64,000 bases of DNA from Ryuthela nishihirai (GCA_038380435.1 JAWZYU010000058.1:2170001-2234000), one strand, 5' to 3'; positions 33,295-45,266 are shown, counted from the first letter of the stretch. Numbers and translations: made by a program. The notes: generated by a model not told the origin, from the sequence alone.

Positions 33295-33808
33295 CAGGTA
33301 ACCCCCGTTCATCGCGAAGGATACGTTCTGGACATGGTCGCGACAAGCGAAATTTCGCGATCAACGGGGGATTTTAAAAAAATATTTTAAAATTCGAAAA
33401 AACACTTTGTTAATAAAATAAATATTATTATTCCTATTAAAAAATATCCGAACGCTATCGTTGATTACAGAATTCAGAAAAAATATCTGGCAACGATTTT
33501 TTTATAAATTAGTGATCAGCCAACCTTCGTGTCACATGACACGAAGGTTGGCAGATCACTAATTTCTAAAAAACGTTGCTAGATATTTTTTCTGAATTTT
33601 CTTAAACAACCATATTGTTCGGATACCTTTTTGAGCGACTGTACATGTGTATGATGTGATTGAGCGAGAAAGAAAGGTAGCACGCACGTGCAACATTTGT
33701 TTTGACTTTTCCTGGCATGTTTCAAAGCCACGCAACTGCCGAGATAAAAAAAGATCGCGATATAACGAATCCGCACTCGCCGGGGTCGCGATGAATGGGG
33801 GTTACCTG
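33295..33808. mobile_element. Tigger/pogo-like MITE with ~24-bp terminal inverted repeats and TA duplication
   Basis: The left end is CAGGTAACCCCCGTTCATCG and the right end is its reverse complement with one mismatch. Both ends are flanked by TA (33293-33294, 33809-33810). CAGG...CCCC ends and TA targets fit Tc1-mariner pogo/Tigger elements. The copy B locus near 59015 lacks it and shows the empty site. The interior is non-coding and holds a long hairpin. Confidence 0.88.
33441..33630. repeat. Long hairpin inside the MITE
   Basis: Arms of about 95 bp meet at a 2-nt loop (33535-33536). The innermost 24 bp pair with one mismatch (CCAACCTTCGTGTCA / TGACACGAAGGTTGG). Outer pairing reaches AATATCCGAAC / GTTCGGATA. 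It would form a stable double-stranded RNA if transcribed. Confidence 0.85.
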
Positions 33809-34033
33809 TATATTGTAAATTAGTGTCGTTTCTGGCAACCACGTCAGCACTGCGTTTTTCTCGTAATGGTCCATTAGTCATTACCGAAAATTACCCAAAT
33901 GAGTATTAATACATGGTAGAATACAGGAATAGCTTTTTACATTATTTTTTGAGTAACTAGGTAATGCAATTTTCAATTCGTACGTGAAAATTCAGTGTTG
34001 TTCACTGTACGTGAGAGTGGCCACCGAAACCAA

Positions 34034-34077
34034 CCAATCACAGTTTTTTGACGCTAAAGTTTTCTCGGTGGTCCGAT
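34034..34077 (+). promoter_or_regulatory. H4 promoter elements, copy A (CCAAT and GGTCCGAT)
   Basis: CCAAT at 34034-34038 and GGTCCGAT at 34070-34077. The latter contains the GGTCCGA core known from vertebrate H4 promoters (H4TF-2/HiNF-P site). Both are conserved in copy B (59250-59254, 59286-59293). In this copy a 1.85-kb LINE now separates the promoter from the H4 body. Confidence 0.65.
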
Positions 34078-34133
34078 CGAAACGTGCAACAACTTTCCCG
34101 AAAAACAGTTTGTCCCATTTCACATCAGTTCTA

Positions 34134-35983
34134 TTTGGAACCTTTGCAGATGACCTGATCTTCTGGGACTTTTGTCAAAAATCCAGAAAATATACAAAAA
34201 TCAATTCAAAAATTAGTTAACAATATAATAAATTACTGTGAAAATTGGAACCTTTCAATATCAACAGAGAAAACCATTTTAACTTACATTCATAAAAATG
34301 AAAAATTACCTAATGACTTTAAAATAAATCTGAAAAACAAAATCATAAAAATTGTTGACAATTTCAAGTTTTTGGGACTTCAAATTGATTCAAAACTTTC
34401 ATGGAATAAATATATAGAAGCAACAAAAAATAAAGCAAATATTATACAATTTTCTCAGATATTTGGGCAGTTCCAACTGGGGATGTGCAAATAAATATTT
34501 ATTACAACTATACAATGCAGTTATATTCCCAAAATGTTTATATGGAATTGAACTAATTAATAATATATCAAATACAAAGATAAAAATATTAGAAAATATA
34601 CAATTAAAAATATTAAAATACTGTATAGGACTACACCAACACACAAATGGGTTAAATATTTATGCAGAAACAGCTATTCCACCTATAAAAATAAAAAAAT
34701 TATATATTTATTGGAGAACTTAATATACAGAATTTTCCTCAAAAAACAAAATACATCCAATTAATGACAAAATAATAAATAACTTTCAAGATATTACATT
34801 ATATAACCTACCATGTAAGAATAACATCAAAAAATTAATCTTAGAAAAAACAAGTGGAGATTAACATAAAAATACCAAGTTGGACCTCTACATTTCCAAT
34901 TTTAAACACACATATAGATAATATTCAATCAAAAAAAAGAAACAAATGATAACAACACTCTTAAAGTACTTTCAAATATACATATAGAAAACAATTATAA
35001 AGATTTTATTCATATTTACACAGATGGATCTTTAAGTGAAGATAGAACCAAACTTGCGGGAGCTTTTATATGCCCACAGGAGAATTTTGAATATCTTTTT
35101 AAATTCAATAAACCTCACCCTATTTTAACTGCTGAAATTTCTGCAATCATATTTGCCCTAAACTGGGCACTAAAATTTAAGATTAAAAAAATAGTAATAT
35201 TCACTGATAGCAAATCATCAATAGAAACATTATATAATGATAACACGAAAAGTAACTTTAAAATATTTATAAATGATATACTCACTATAACAAAAAAAAT
35301 CTAATAAACAGGAATATTACATATATACAATGGATCCCTAGCCATGTAGGAATAAAATATAAGGAAATAGTGGATAGAAAAGCAAAAACAGCAATAAACA
35401 TAACACCTAACTTTTACACACCTTTCTTTATATATCTTTTCAAAAAACAAAATAAAATAAAAATAACACAAGAAACACTAGTATAACACAAATGCAAATA
35501 ATACCCACAGATATTTTGTTTCACCTATTATTAATAAATTTAATAATTTTGGACTCAATAAAAAAGAAATTAACAATATTATTAAAATTAAAACAAATTC
35601 TGCCAATACAAAAGCAAGTTTATACAGAATGAAAAAAAAAAGATTCCCCGGCATGTGACGAATGTAAGGAATACGAAAATTTGAAACATTTAATTTTCAA
35701 ATGTAAAAAATATGTTAAAGAGAGAGAAATATACTTTAAGGCTTTAAGCAAACTTAATATTAGAAAGTATAATTTTAAAAGCATATTGGAACCTGAAAAT
35801 TCTAAAAAAAAGCAAAATGCTATAAATTATTGTTATCATATATCAACAAAATTCATATGTTTAATATACTATAAAAAAAAAGTAATATAAATTCTAATCA
35901 TTAAATGTGTGCTGAATGAGTTTGCTACCAGGTGGATTCCTGGTAGCAAGAATATTCATTTGAAGATTTGCAAATCAATCAAT
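34134..35983 (+). mobile_element. 5'-truncated I/Jockey-like LINE inserted between H4 promoter and H4 body
   Basis: Begins inside the reverse transcriptase at TFADDLIFW, the catalytic YxDD motif with Phe. Next come LSISTEKTILTYIHKN and FLGLQIDSKLSWNKYI of the palm/thumb. An RNase H domain follows (IYTDGSLSEDRTKLAGAF near 35020; VIFTDSKSSIETLY near 35195; IQWIPSHVGIKY near 35325). A zinc knuckle (CDECKEYENLKHLIFKC near 35655) and a CAATCAATCA-type 3' end complete it. Several stops and shifts make it dead. A 13-bp duplication with one mismatch flanks it: CACATCAGTTCTA (34121-34133) and CACATTAGTTCTA (35984-35996). Copy B has the empty site near 59333. The base composition is very AT-rich. Confidence 0.92.
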
Positions 35984-36021
35984 CACATTAGTTCTACTTT
36001 GAAGGAGAGTTATTCAATTGA

Positions 36022-36433
<412 letters not shown>

Positions 36434-36463
36434 AGAAAAATAAAGCAAAAAAAGAAACCAAAA

Positions 36464-36479
36464 AGCCATTTTCAGGGCT
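36464..36479 (+). terminator. Degenerate histone 3' stem-loop of H4 copy A
   Basis: AGCCATTTTCAGGGCT lies about 30 bp after the H4 stop and can pair AGCC with GGCT. It is a weakened form of the GGCTCTTTTCAGAGCC stem-loop that ends replication-dependent histone mRNAs. In copy B the 5' arm is lost (AACTTTTTCAGGGCT). Confidence 0.65.
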
Positions 36480-36644
36480 AATAAATAGTGTCTAAAGGAT
36501 TACCCATCGTACTAGTATTAGCAAATTTATCATTTTATACCTGAACTCCTAAAGGTAAACCAATTAGGCTATTTAAATATTTCTCCAACCGCACTTGTCA
36601 CTGCCAAGAATAATGGTTAGTTTCGTTATAGGAACGTATTCAGC

Positions 36645-39327
36645 ATTAAAGACTTGAATGTTATCTGCTGTTATGCCCCCACTGAGGATGCCGATGAGGA
36701 TGAGAAGGATAGGTTTTATGAACAACTTCAGGATATTTTGAATTCTGTCAAGAAAGGAGATATTACCCTTGTTCTTGGTGCTGTGAAGAAAGGAGATATT
36801 ACCCTTGTTCTCGGTGACTTCAATGCCAAAGTTGGTACTGACTCTGACCTTTGGGGAGGAGTAATAGGCCCTTTTGGTATTGGTAGCTGCAATGGCAATG
36901 GGCAACGTCTCCTACAGGTAAGTAAACTCAATGGATTCAGAATAACTAACACTTATTATAAACACCGCGATATACATAAGTACACATGGGTTTCACCTGA
37001 TGGGCTGCATAAGAATGATTGATTACATATTAATTAACAGCAAATGGGTTAGTTCTGTTAGGAATACCAGGGCATATAGGGGAGCTGAAATTGGATCTGA
37101 TCATTACCTTGTTAAAATTGTGTTGCAACTTAAACTTAAAAAGTGTTGTGCTAGGGTTAAAAAATTTACTTTTAATACTGAAGCTCTGAAAGATCCAGTT
37201 ATAGCCAAAGCTTACCATGATAGGTTACTTAGTCATTATGACAGTCATGGTTTGCTTACTACTGAAGTTGAGGAAGAATGGGATCATTTTAAACAGGCTT
37301 TTTTGGACACTAACAGTACTCTTTTAGGAAAAAAGGAGCAGAAGAGGCAAAATTATCTGAGTGATAGGGCACTTGAGCTTATTTCGGAAAAAAAGAACTG
37401 CAGGAATGCCCTTAATCAATACCCTACTAGTTCTAATAGAAAGCATTACAGAGACCTTAATAAACTTGTAAAGGATCAGTTAGCTGCTGATAAGAATCTT
37501 TGGCTTGATGGTTTGGCTGACAAAGCCGAGGAAGCAGTTAGACAGCACAACAGCAGAGAGCTGTACCAGATAGTTAATGTTTTGTGTGGTAGAAAACGGA
37601 CAGGCATACAAGGATTGAAGGATAAACAAGGTAAGGTTACAGAAGGGAAGGATTCTGTCATGGCTAGGTGGGCTGAGCATTTCAGTGATGTTCTAAACAA
37701 TGTAGTTAGTTCTACTCCGATTGTTTGCAATGATGATAGATGCATTGGTGGCTTTAATGTTGGCCCTATAACACAAACTGAAGTTTTTTTGTCTGTTTAT
37801 AAACTTAAAACATAAAACATAAACTTAAAACTTAAAATCCCCAGGGGTATATGAAATTACTACCGAAATGCTTAGAGCTGGGAATGTTTCGGTTACCACT
37901 TGGATGACTGAAATTCTGAATATCTTTTATGATAAAGGCAAGGTTCCTAAGGATTTTACCAGAGCTATTGTTATCCCTATTTTCAAAAAAGGTGATTGCA
38001 GTTCTTGTGATAACTATAGGGGTATCAGCCTACTCTCTGTTCCAGGTAAAGTTCTTTCCATGATTGTGCTTAATAGAATTAAGAATCTGGTTGACAGTCA
38101 ATTGCGTGATGAGCAATGTGGATTCAGAAGTGGTAGGGGATGTGTGGATCAGATATTTTCACTTAGGCAGATTCTTGAGAAATGTTTAGAGTTTCAGAAA
38201 CCTTTGGTTGCTAGCTTTGTTGATTTCAAAAAGGCTTTCGACTCTGTTGAGCGTCATAATTTGTGGTTGATTGTGAGAGCATATGGTATACCACACAAGT
38301 TAGTTAACATTATGAAAGCTCTCTATAATAACACTGAGTCGTGTGTGAGAGTTGGTAAGGCTTGTAGCAATTGGTTAAGGATTACTTCTGGTGTTCGACA
38401 AGGGTGCATTTTGTCTCCTTTTCTCTTTAGCTTGGTTATTGATTATGTTATGCGAAATTCACTTGAAGGGAAAGATTTTGGCCTTAAATGGACTGGAGAT
38501 ACGAAAATTTCTGATTTAGATTATGCTGATGATTTAGCCCTTTTGGCAAATGATGTTGATGAGATGAACTCTTTCATTCGAGCTGTTGATGAGACTGGTA
38601 GTAGAGTAGGTTTGGTTATAAACAGAGAGAAAACTAAAGTGATGAAAATTGGTCAGGCAGGCTGTGATTCAGTTAATCTGGATGGTTACAGTCTTGAGCA
38701 GGTGTCACAGTTTAATTATCTTGGGAGCTATGTAACTGATACTGGTGATGTGCGGCATGAGATTAACAGACGAATAGGTATTGCTGCCGGGACTTTTAAG
38801 AATCTATGGAGATTGTGGAGAAATAGGCGTATACACCTAAAGACTAAAATTAGACTGTATAATAGTTTGGTTCTTTCTAGGGTTAGTTATGGTAGTGAAA
38901 CTTGGACACTTTGTAAACAAGATAACAGGAAACTAGATGCTTTTGATTCGAGATGCTTACGCAGTATCTTGGGCATTAGGTGGTTTAAATTTGTAACTAA
39001 TGATGAGATTAGGCAAAGGAGTTTGCAACCTCCTTTAAGCAGCATATTGTGCAGAGAGAGACTCCGTTGGTTTTGCCATGTTGCCCGTATGAATAATTAT
39101 AGATTGGTGAATAGGGTTATGAACAGTGTGCCTAAAGGCCTCAGAAAGAAGGGGAGACCTAGGATGCGGTGGGCAGACAATGTCAAACAGGACCTTGTTG
39201 GAATTGGTGTGTAGTGGCCAGATGCAGTAGATGTAGCTCAGGATAGACTTGCTTGGAGAATTAAATTGCACGGTCTGGTTGGACCTCCGTAGCCCATGGC
39301 TGCTTGAGGATGATGATGATGATGATG
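36645..39327 (+). mobile_element. RTE-like LINE, 5'-truncated, inserted downstream of H4 copy A
   Basis: A non-LTR retrotransposon. The apurinic-type endonuclease C-terminal half (36654-37600) shows LNVICCYAPTEDAD, ITLVLGDFNAKVGTDSDLWG, TWVSPDGL, IDYILIN and GSDHYLV motifs. A 36-bp tandem duplication repeats VKKGDITLVLG (about 36750-36820). A two-base loss near 37012 and an AAACTTAAAACAT-type expansion at 37795-37840 break the frame. The 448-codon frame 37868-39214 holds the reverse transcriptase: FVDFKKAFDS (residues 117-126), SGVRQGCILSPFLF, YADD (219-222), then the RCLRSILGIRW and RLRWFCHVARM C-terminal region. A stop (TAG for Gln) cuts it near 39213; the frame would continue to ...LHGLVGPP. 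Tail GATGATGATGATGATGAT. A 7-bp duplication ATTCAGC (36638-36644, 39328-39334) flanks it, and copy B near 59928 shows the empty site. The clade is my inference. Confidence 0.92.
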
Positions 39328-39737
39328 ATTCAGCGTGTTAAACTATGTTCTTAATTGGTTACACTATGATAAACAAAAAATCTTTTCATAAATCTATTAC
39401 ATATCGCGTCTTATAAATTGCCACAATACGGTTCTTTCAACCTATGGAAAGCTACCGATTGTTCATTAATTCATAATTTATTATGAATAATAAAGGTTTA
39501 GCGATGTTTTCTCGTACATTTTATTAGGATTTAAAATCAGTGACGAAATTTACGTGTAATATAATTGTAATAAAATTAAGTAAGCTTAATGTTTAGTTAC
39601 TAAATGTTTCCAGTGGTGAATATTTCTTTTTTCAGTAAGATACTTATGATGGTTATTTTTCCTACGTGTAGAGTATAAAAAATGTGATTTCACGATAATT
39701 TTTTTGTACGGTAGGGCATCCTTTCTACACAATATGT

Positions 39738-39753
39738 GGCTCTTTAAAGAGCC
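39738..39753 (-). terminator. Histone 3' stem-loop of H1
   Basis: GGCTCTTTAAAGAGCC is a 6-bp stem with a 4-nt loop, about 30 bp after the H1 stop on the minus strand. It matches the replication-dependent histone mRNA 3' end signal. The purine-rich AGAAAGGATG that follows (39717-39726) fits the U7 snRNA-binding downstream element. Confidence 0.85.
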
Positions 39754-39781
39754 TTTTGTTATTGATGTCTTATTTTATAGT

Positions 39782-40388
39782 TCACCACTTCCCAGTTTTC
39801 TTTGGAACAGTTTTCTTCGTAGCAGGGCTTTTTTTAGGTTTAGGTGCTTTCGGATTGGTCACCTTGGGTTTTTTTGGACTCTTAGCAGGTTTGCTTTTCT
39901 TGCCAGCGGAAGGTTTCTTCACTGCAGCCGTTTTCCTCTTCTCACCGGTTTTTTGGGCTTCGATATCTTTTTCGCAACACTGGAGGCTTTTGGTTTTTTG
40001 CTGTTCCTTCTTTCTTAGTACTTTTGGTTTTTACTGGTTTTTCTTTCGTCTTCTGACCAGTAGCACTCAGCTTAAAGAAACCAGTTGCACCTTTACCTTT
40101 GGTCTGAACGAGTTGCCCACTGGCTACTGCTGTCTTGAGATATTTCTTGATAAAGGGAGCTAGACGTTCGATGTCTACCTTGTAGTGAGAGGCAATATAT
40201 TTTTTGATAGCCTGCAACGACGATCCACCTCTTTCCTTCAGTGCATTGATCGCCGAAGTCACCATCTCTGACACCTTAGGATGAGAAGAGGCAATCTTCG
40301 ATTTTTTCGGCTTTCCGGCAGTTGCTTTGCCCCTCTTTTTACGTGAAACCGCAGCTGGAACACTGGTCTCTGCAACTGTATCAGACAT
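39782..40388 (-). CDS. Linker histone H1, apparent frameshifts in the C-terminal tail
   Basis: H1 binds the nucleosome dyad and linker DNA. The first ~130 residues read cleanly: a short Lys-rich N-tail ([20 protein letters not shown]), then the H15 winged-helix domain at about residues 34-107 ([46 protein letters not shown]), then a basic tail. The tail shifts frame twice, at A-runs read on the minus strand as A6 where A7 is expected (plus-strand T-runs 39994-39999 and 39949-39954). Between and after them the other frames give typical H1 tail ([50 protein letters not shown]) ending at TGA 39782. The span of 607 nt plus two bases would encode about 202 aa, normal for H1. Homopolymer sequencing error is as likely as decay. 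Read literally, the protein would end at 148 aa. It converges on H4 copy A. Confidence 0.9.
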
Positions 40389-40498
40389 TGCTGTGAATTC
40401 GTTTTAGAGCTTCCGTACAAAAGTTACACGTAAAGTTTGGCTTCCACAACAGAATGATGGAAGGAAAGCGGGTTTTTCGCGACGTCTCAAACTTCTCA

Positions 40499-40506
40499 AT
40501 CGGACC
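40499..40506 (-). promoter_or_regulatory. GGTCCGAT element in the H1 promoter
   Basis: GGTCCGAT on the minus strand lies 111 bp upstream of the H1 start. It is the same octamer seen upstream of both H4 copies. An AACACAA sequence further upstream (about 40530-40540) resembles the H1 AAACACA box. Shared octamers suggest common S-phase control; this is inference. Confidence 0.55.
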
Positions 40507-40559
40507 TCTCAGTGAGCTGCAACATGCAATTTCGGTTGTGTTCGTTTCTCACCTGTAAT

Positions 40560-42000
40560 TTGTGTTTCTTAGACTACTTTAAATTTTTCCCAGTGTGTTA
40601 TTATTGTTGAATAATTTAAATGAAAAGTTTGATATTTCTATATGTCGTAGTTCTATTGGAATAAGAAAAAGGGGGCCTGTGTTCCAAAAACAAAAGGCTA
40701 CTTTTCTGAAAACAGTGCGTACTGCACACTCCTGCAATTCGACATACCACCAATTACAGTCACCCTATATAAGTACTAAATAATAAAATGATATATAAAA
40801 TTTTTCTAAATACAGGCCATAACAGATACGCTTCGAATCTATTAATTCAGGGTCGTATTTTAAGATATGTACAGCATTAAATAAAATGTCATTAACATAC
40901 GTGGTGAACGGTTTTCTCATACCTACATTACTTTTATAAGTGTAGTAGATAAATTAGAACCGTAATTTTTCTCTTGGTTTATGTTATGTTCTCTATGAAA
41001 CTACATTTTTGAAATACAGAAAACTATTCATAAACAGCAACTTGCATATATATATATGTGTGCGTGTATGTGCGCGCGTTCATGCAGTTGGAAATGGAAT
41101 GTAATGAGAGTGGGAGGATTTGAGAATAGTGGAAAGGATATTAAAAGGGAAATTATTTCGGGTGTCTTCTAAACCATTCTGGAAATATATGACATGTCAG
41201 TTACGAAGCAGAAATGCTACTTGTTTGGTAATGCAGTCATTGGTCGTGCACTGTTCACATTCATCCGAGACTAGTGTTTTTCTTTTTTCTTCGTTATTTT
41301 AGGAATGTTTATAGTTCTTGTAATCCATCCGAGTACGATCACATGTTGTTTAGTAGAATGAAACATGTATAATGTGAAAACAAAATGTGCACTGAATGGT
41401 AATACATTGATTAGTACACCTGATATTATTCTTTGGGTTTTCACACTACATAGCATTGAAATTTTGGAATACTAAAACACTTAACAGACTCTATAAGTTT
41501 TGAAAGATGTATCTTTCTTCGGATTGAAGTGTGCACAACGACTCAACTACATGTAAATATAAAACTGTTGCAGTTTCAATCAGTAGTAATTTTTGTTGCG
41601 TGCATTCGGGAATGATACTCACACTTCACATTTATACGAAACCAAACTGTTTCGTTTTCTTTTTACATGAGTATTAGTGTCTCAGATATGATTCTGTGAC
41701 GTAAGAAGAATACTGTTAGGGAAATGTAAAAGGGAAAAAGATGGTGGAGGTAATTATTGTTTGTAGTGGACATCACATTGGTGAAGTTATAGATATATTT
41801 GAACCAAATATTTCCTTAGTGAAATCTAAATTCTTTTAAGCTAAATTTGAAAACACCACTTCATGAGTCGTGTTGCTGAATGTATCCATAGTGAAAGAGG
41901 AAAGTTTTAGGATATTTACATGTACTCTCATTGGTAATGAGTGAATATTTGTGAACCATATGTTGAATAACTGATGTAGTGTTTCCAAATGTCAGAATTT
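40560..42000. other. Unassigned AT-rich DNA
   Basis: No gene recognised. A short TA/TG microsatellite lies at 41045-41080. Open frames at 41120-41456 lack motifs. Confidence 0.4.
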
Positions 42001-42002
42001 CA

Positions 42003-42408
42003 ATAGTTATCTTGGGAGCTATGTAACAGATATGGTGATGTGTGGCATGAGATTAACAGACGAATAGGGATTGCTCCGGGACTTTTAAGAATCTATGGAG
42101 ATTGTGGAGAAATAGGCATATGTAAAGACTAAAATTAGACTGTATAATTGCTTGGTTCTTTCTAGGTTAGTTATGGCAGTGAAACTTGGACGCTGTGTAA
42201 ACATGATAACAGGAAACTAGATGCTTTTGATTCCAGATGCTTACGAAGTATCTTGGGCATTAGGTGGTTCAACTTTGTAAATAATGATGAGGTTAGGTAA
42301 AGGAGTCTGCAACCTCCTTTAAGCAGCATATTGTGCAGAGAGAGACTCCGCTGGTTTGGCCATGTTGCCCGTATGAATAATTATAGATTGGCGAATAGCG
42401 TTAGCGTA
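42003..42408 (+). mobile_element. RTE-like LINE 3' fragment
   Basis: Aligns to 38715-39117 of the LINE at 36645: TATCTTGGGAGCTATGTAAC, GAATCTATGGAGATTGTGGA, GATGCTTTTGATTCCAGATG, GGCCATGTTGCCCGTATGAA. Several single-base losses break it. It stops before the usual 3' end. Confidence 0.85.
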
Positions 42409-42551
42409 TGGATATGGCGAAGAATTGATATAATTTGAGGTTTTTTTTTTTTGAGATTTTCGGAGCTTTGCGTACCGGGAACACATTACAGTGTAATAAG
42501 CAACCATTGGCAAAGGTCTATGCGATTAAAAAATACATACGGACTGTATTC

Positions 42552-44410
42552 CGTATGTCCTTCTCTAAACCACCATTCTGCTGCTCGAAAAAATATCAGG
42601 TGAATCAAGTTTAATAATATTCATAAAGTGTTTGTGGTTCGTTTTTAAATTCCTTCAGGTAAGTAACTTTGCAGTGAATAATTAATTTACAGTAGAGGTA
42701 ATCTAGTTTTCCACTTTTTAGCATGAGAGTTACGAAATTTCAACCGAGAACTACTATACAGCACATTACTCTGATTATGGGATATAAATTTTATAGTTAA
42801 ACGCTATTTGTCGCTGTCGACCACTAACGACCGCTTTCATTTCGGCTCGGATTTTGTAAAGCTCGCTCAGTAGGACTAATGGTTGTCCGAGGAAAAAAAA
42901 TTCTTTGCTTAATTTTTGATTTCTTCATTTCGCCATTCGTCGTTACAGTATGCGTATAAATATTTCTATATCGTAAATGATCAAACGGCAGTATTTTTAT
43001 GTACAGGCTTTCAGATCTATTTGCCGATTATCATGGACGAAGTTTGAAACCAACGTCTGATATTCGCAACAAATATATCGAGCTGATAGGGTGACGTAAC
43101 GAGCCCAAGAAATGTCAACTTGGCGATAAATATATAATTTACCCACTACACGGAAACGCATTGTTCAGAGCTAAGAAGAAGGTAATGTACAGTACAGCGA
43201 AATGTGTAATAGAAGCCTTAGATTAAACCACACGGTTGTCCTTTGGGAACACAGGAAAAAGCGTACTTTACCCCTAAGGACAAAGTTACCTATGACATAC
43301 GTAAGAGATTCACACCTAGCCTCCATCTAGGAATTTCTAGTTGGACACCACAGGGAAACGCGTACGAAAGCCACCTGTCTGGATAGCCTTCAACAAAAAG
43401 AGCGAAAATAAATATGCCTAAACAAGAAATTAATTTCATTGGTTTAAGATAAGTTAAAGTTAATTTATTTTAATAACATTCAAAATAATTTACTTATTAA
43501 GATTTTTATTTAAATATTTCAGAATATTTTAAAAATATTTACTAAAATTAAAAAAAGAAATAACTACTAGTTAATATTTTAGGATTAGGAGTGTTTTAAT
43601 TTATACACTTTGATTATGAAAGATCTTATAGAAATTATGGTGGCAACACTTGGATATACCAGAGAAGACGTCACGTCCGTGTTTTCGCGATATATCATTT
43701 GTAATTCTAATTTGCCTGCTCTTTTCTTCTGTTAATTTCCGTTTTTATTTATAACCACACGTCGTTGACTTTTATTGTGAGTAAGTGATCTCATTTTTTT
43801 TAATGTGCGACAATCTGTAGCTGAATTTCTTGTTTTGAAAATAATAATTCCACTTTCTCACTGGCATACCACTGAAGATTATTGTTAACCATTCCAGCTT
43901 CTGCAACCATTTAAATACTAAAACAATATTTTTGAAAACCGGGTATTTCAAAAATATTTGATTATGATCTTTAATTCATAATCAGCGACATTTTTCGATT
44001 AAATGCATATTTAGAGCTTCCAAGTAAGGTTTCTCACTGGCATAGCAAGGAAATTCTGTAGCCGTTCGGTAGGGTACCTGAAAAGCATAGGAAATTAATA
44101 ATGTCCGTATCGCGAGCCAAAATAAAGTGGTCGACACCGACAAATAGCGGTTAACTATCAATTTTATATCCCATAATCAGAATAATGTGCTGCATACTAT
44201 TTGTTGGTTAGAAACCGACCGAAATTTCTTAGCTCTTAGGCATAAAAGTGTAGAATTACATTACTTCTACTCTAAACTAATTATTCACTACAAAGTTAGT
44301 TACCTGAAAAAAAATATAAAAGAACCACAAACACTTCACGAATATTATTTAACTTCATTGAGCTGATACTATTCGAGCAGCAGAGTTGTAAGTTACAGAA
44401 GGACAGGCCG
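42552..44410. repeat. Inverted repeat with ~310-bp arms (42552-42867, 44102-44410) and a 1.2-kb spacer
   Basis: Both arms share TCTGATTATGGGATATAAA, AGTGTTTGTGGTTC and TGCTGCTCGAA in opposite orientation, plus a CAGGTAAGTAAC donor-like site in the left arm (CAGGTAACTAAC in the right). Identity is perhaps 75-80 percent by eye. The spacer 42868-44101 has no recognised gene. It may be a foldback transposon or two opposed copies of one repeat. Confidence 0.78.
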
Positions 44411-44503
44411 ACGTTATTTATCAAACGTCAAGGTCCTTGCCTATGGCTGCTTATTATACTCGAATCTGTTCGCGATAGGCAAAGCTCTGATAACTACAAA
44501 CCC

Positions 44504-44740
44504 TCAAAAAAGATGACTTCTTCGCCATATTTTAATAGCTAACGCGGCAAATGGGACAGCGAGAAAAGCGTCGGACGATTTCAATAATAGGCGAATGACA
44601 TCCGAGATGACGATTGGGAATGCATTGTTTGCAGAATCGAAAGGAAGTGACATTTCCATTGTTTCGTATTCCCAACAGAGGGGGTTGTTTACTCTTCCGC
44701 ACTTAGGTTTTTCGATACCTTCTATACCAAATTTACTCAA
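44504..44740 (-). CDS. Unrecognised 78-aa open frame
   Basis: Reads MSKFGIEGIEKPKCGRVNNP and later a hydrophobic stretch (FLAVPFAALAIKIW) near the C-terminus. No family recognised, no conserved copy in the window, no promoter or splice signals established. Listed because its composition is less repetitive than neighbouring chance frames. Confidence 0.15.
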   Translation of the reverse strand: MSKFGIEGIEKPKCGRVNNPLCWEYETMEMSLPFDSANNAFPIVISDVIRLLLKSSDAFLAVPFAALAIKIWRRSHLF

Positions 44741-44934
44741 AATTTTTCATTTAATCTAGTACCTCTTTCAAAAGTTATTTGGATTCACCGTGAGTATCTT
44801 AAATAACTCTTTTCGGGGAGGAACGACAATAAACATCACCAAGGCGTTGGTCTGCTTCTCAGCAGATACGCTAGTGATTCTCTTCTAGGATAAGAGTGCA
44901 TTAATGAAAGGTTGTTTACAGCAAAATCACAGAC

Positions 44935-45014
44935 AAGCGTTAAGGACTTCAATCTTATATACTGTTATGCCCCCACTGAGAATGCCGATGAGGATGAGAA
45001 AAAAGGTTTTACAG
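44935..45014 (+). mobile_element. RTE-like LINE endonuclease fragment
   Basis: AAGGACTTCAATCTTATATA, CTGTTATGCCCCCACTGAGA and TGCCGATGAGGATGAGAA match 36648-36716 of the LINE. Only ~80 bp remain, encoding DFNLIYCYAPTENADEDEK. Confidence 0.8.
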
Positions 45015-45266
45015 ACTCCACACTGTCTCCCACACACGGATCCTCATACGAGCTTCCATTTCAAAGGAAATTCGTAACTCTTTGCTGTCCGAACATGTAG
45101 TAAATTTCTTCTATTTTGAGGGAAAAGAAAACGAAGTTTGTTAGTTTTATGGACAGAAGCATTACCTACTTAACGAGGTTTCATGTGACATGGAACTTGT
45201 TCCGTTCGGGCCTCACATTCCTGACATTTAACATAAACTGGGCCGCATGTAGAATAAGAAATAAAC

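Noticed and set aside
36573..36952. Minus-strand frames near the H4-LINE junction
   Set aside because: Antisense of the LINE endonuclease region.
39704..40163. Plus-strand Phe/Leu-rich frames opposite H1, resembling membrane proteins
   Set aside because: They are the antisense of the Lys-rich H1 tail.
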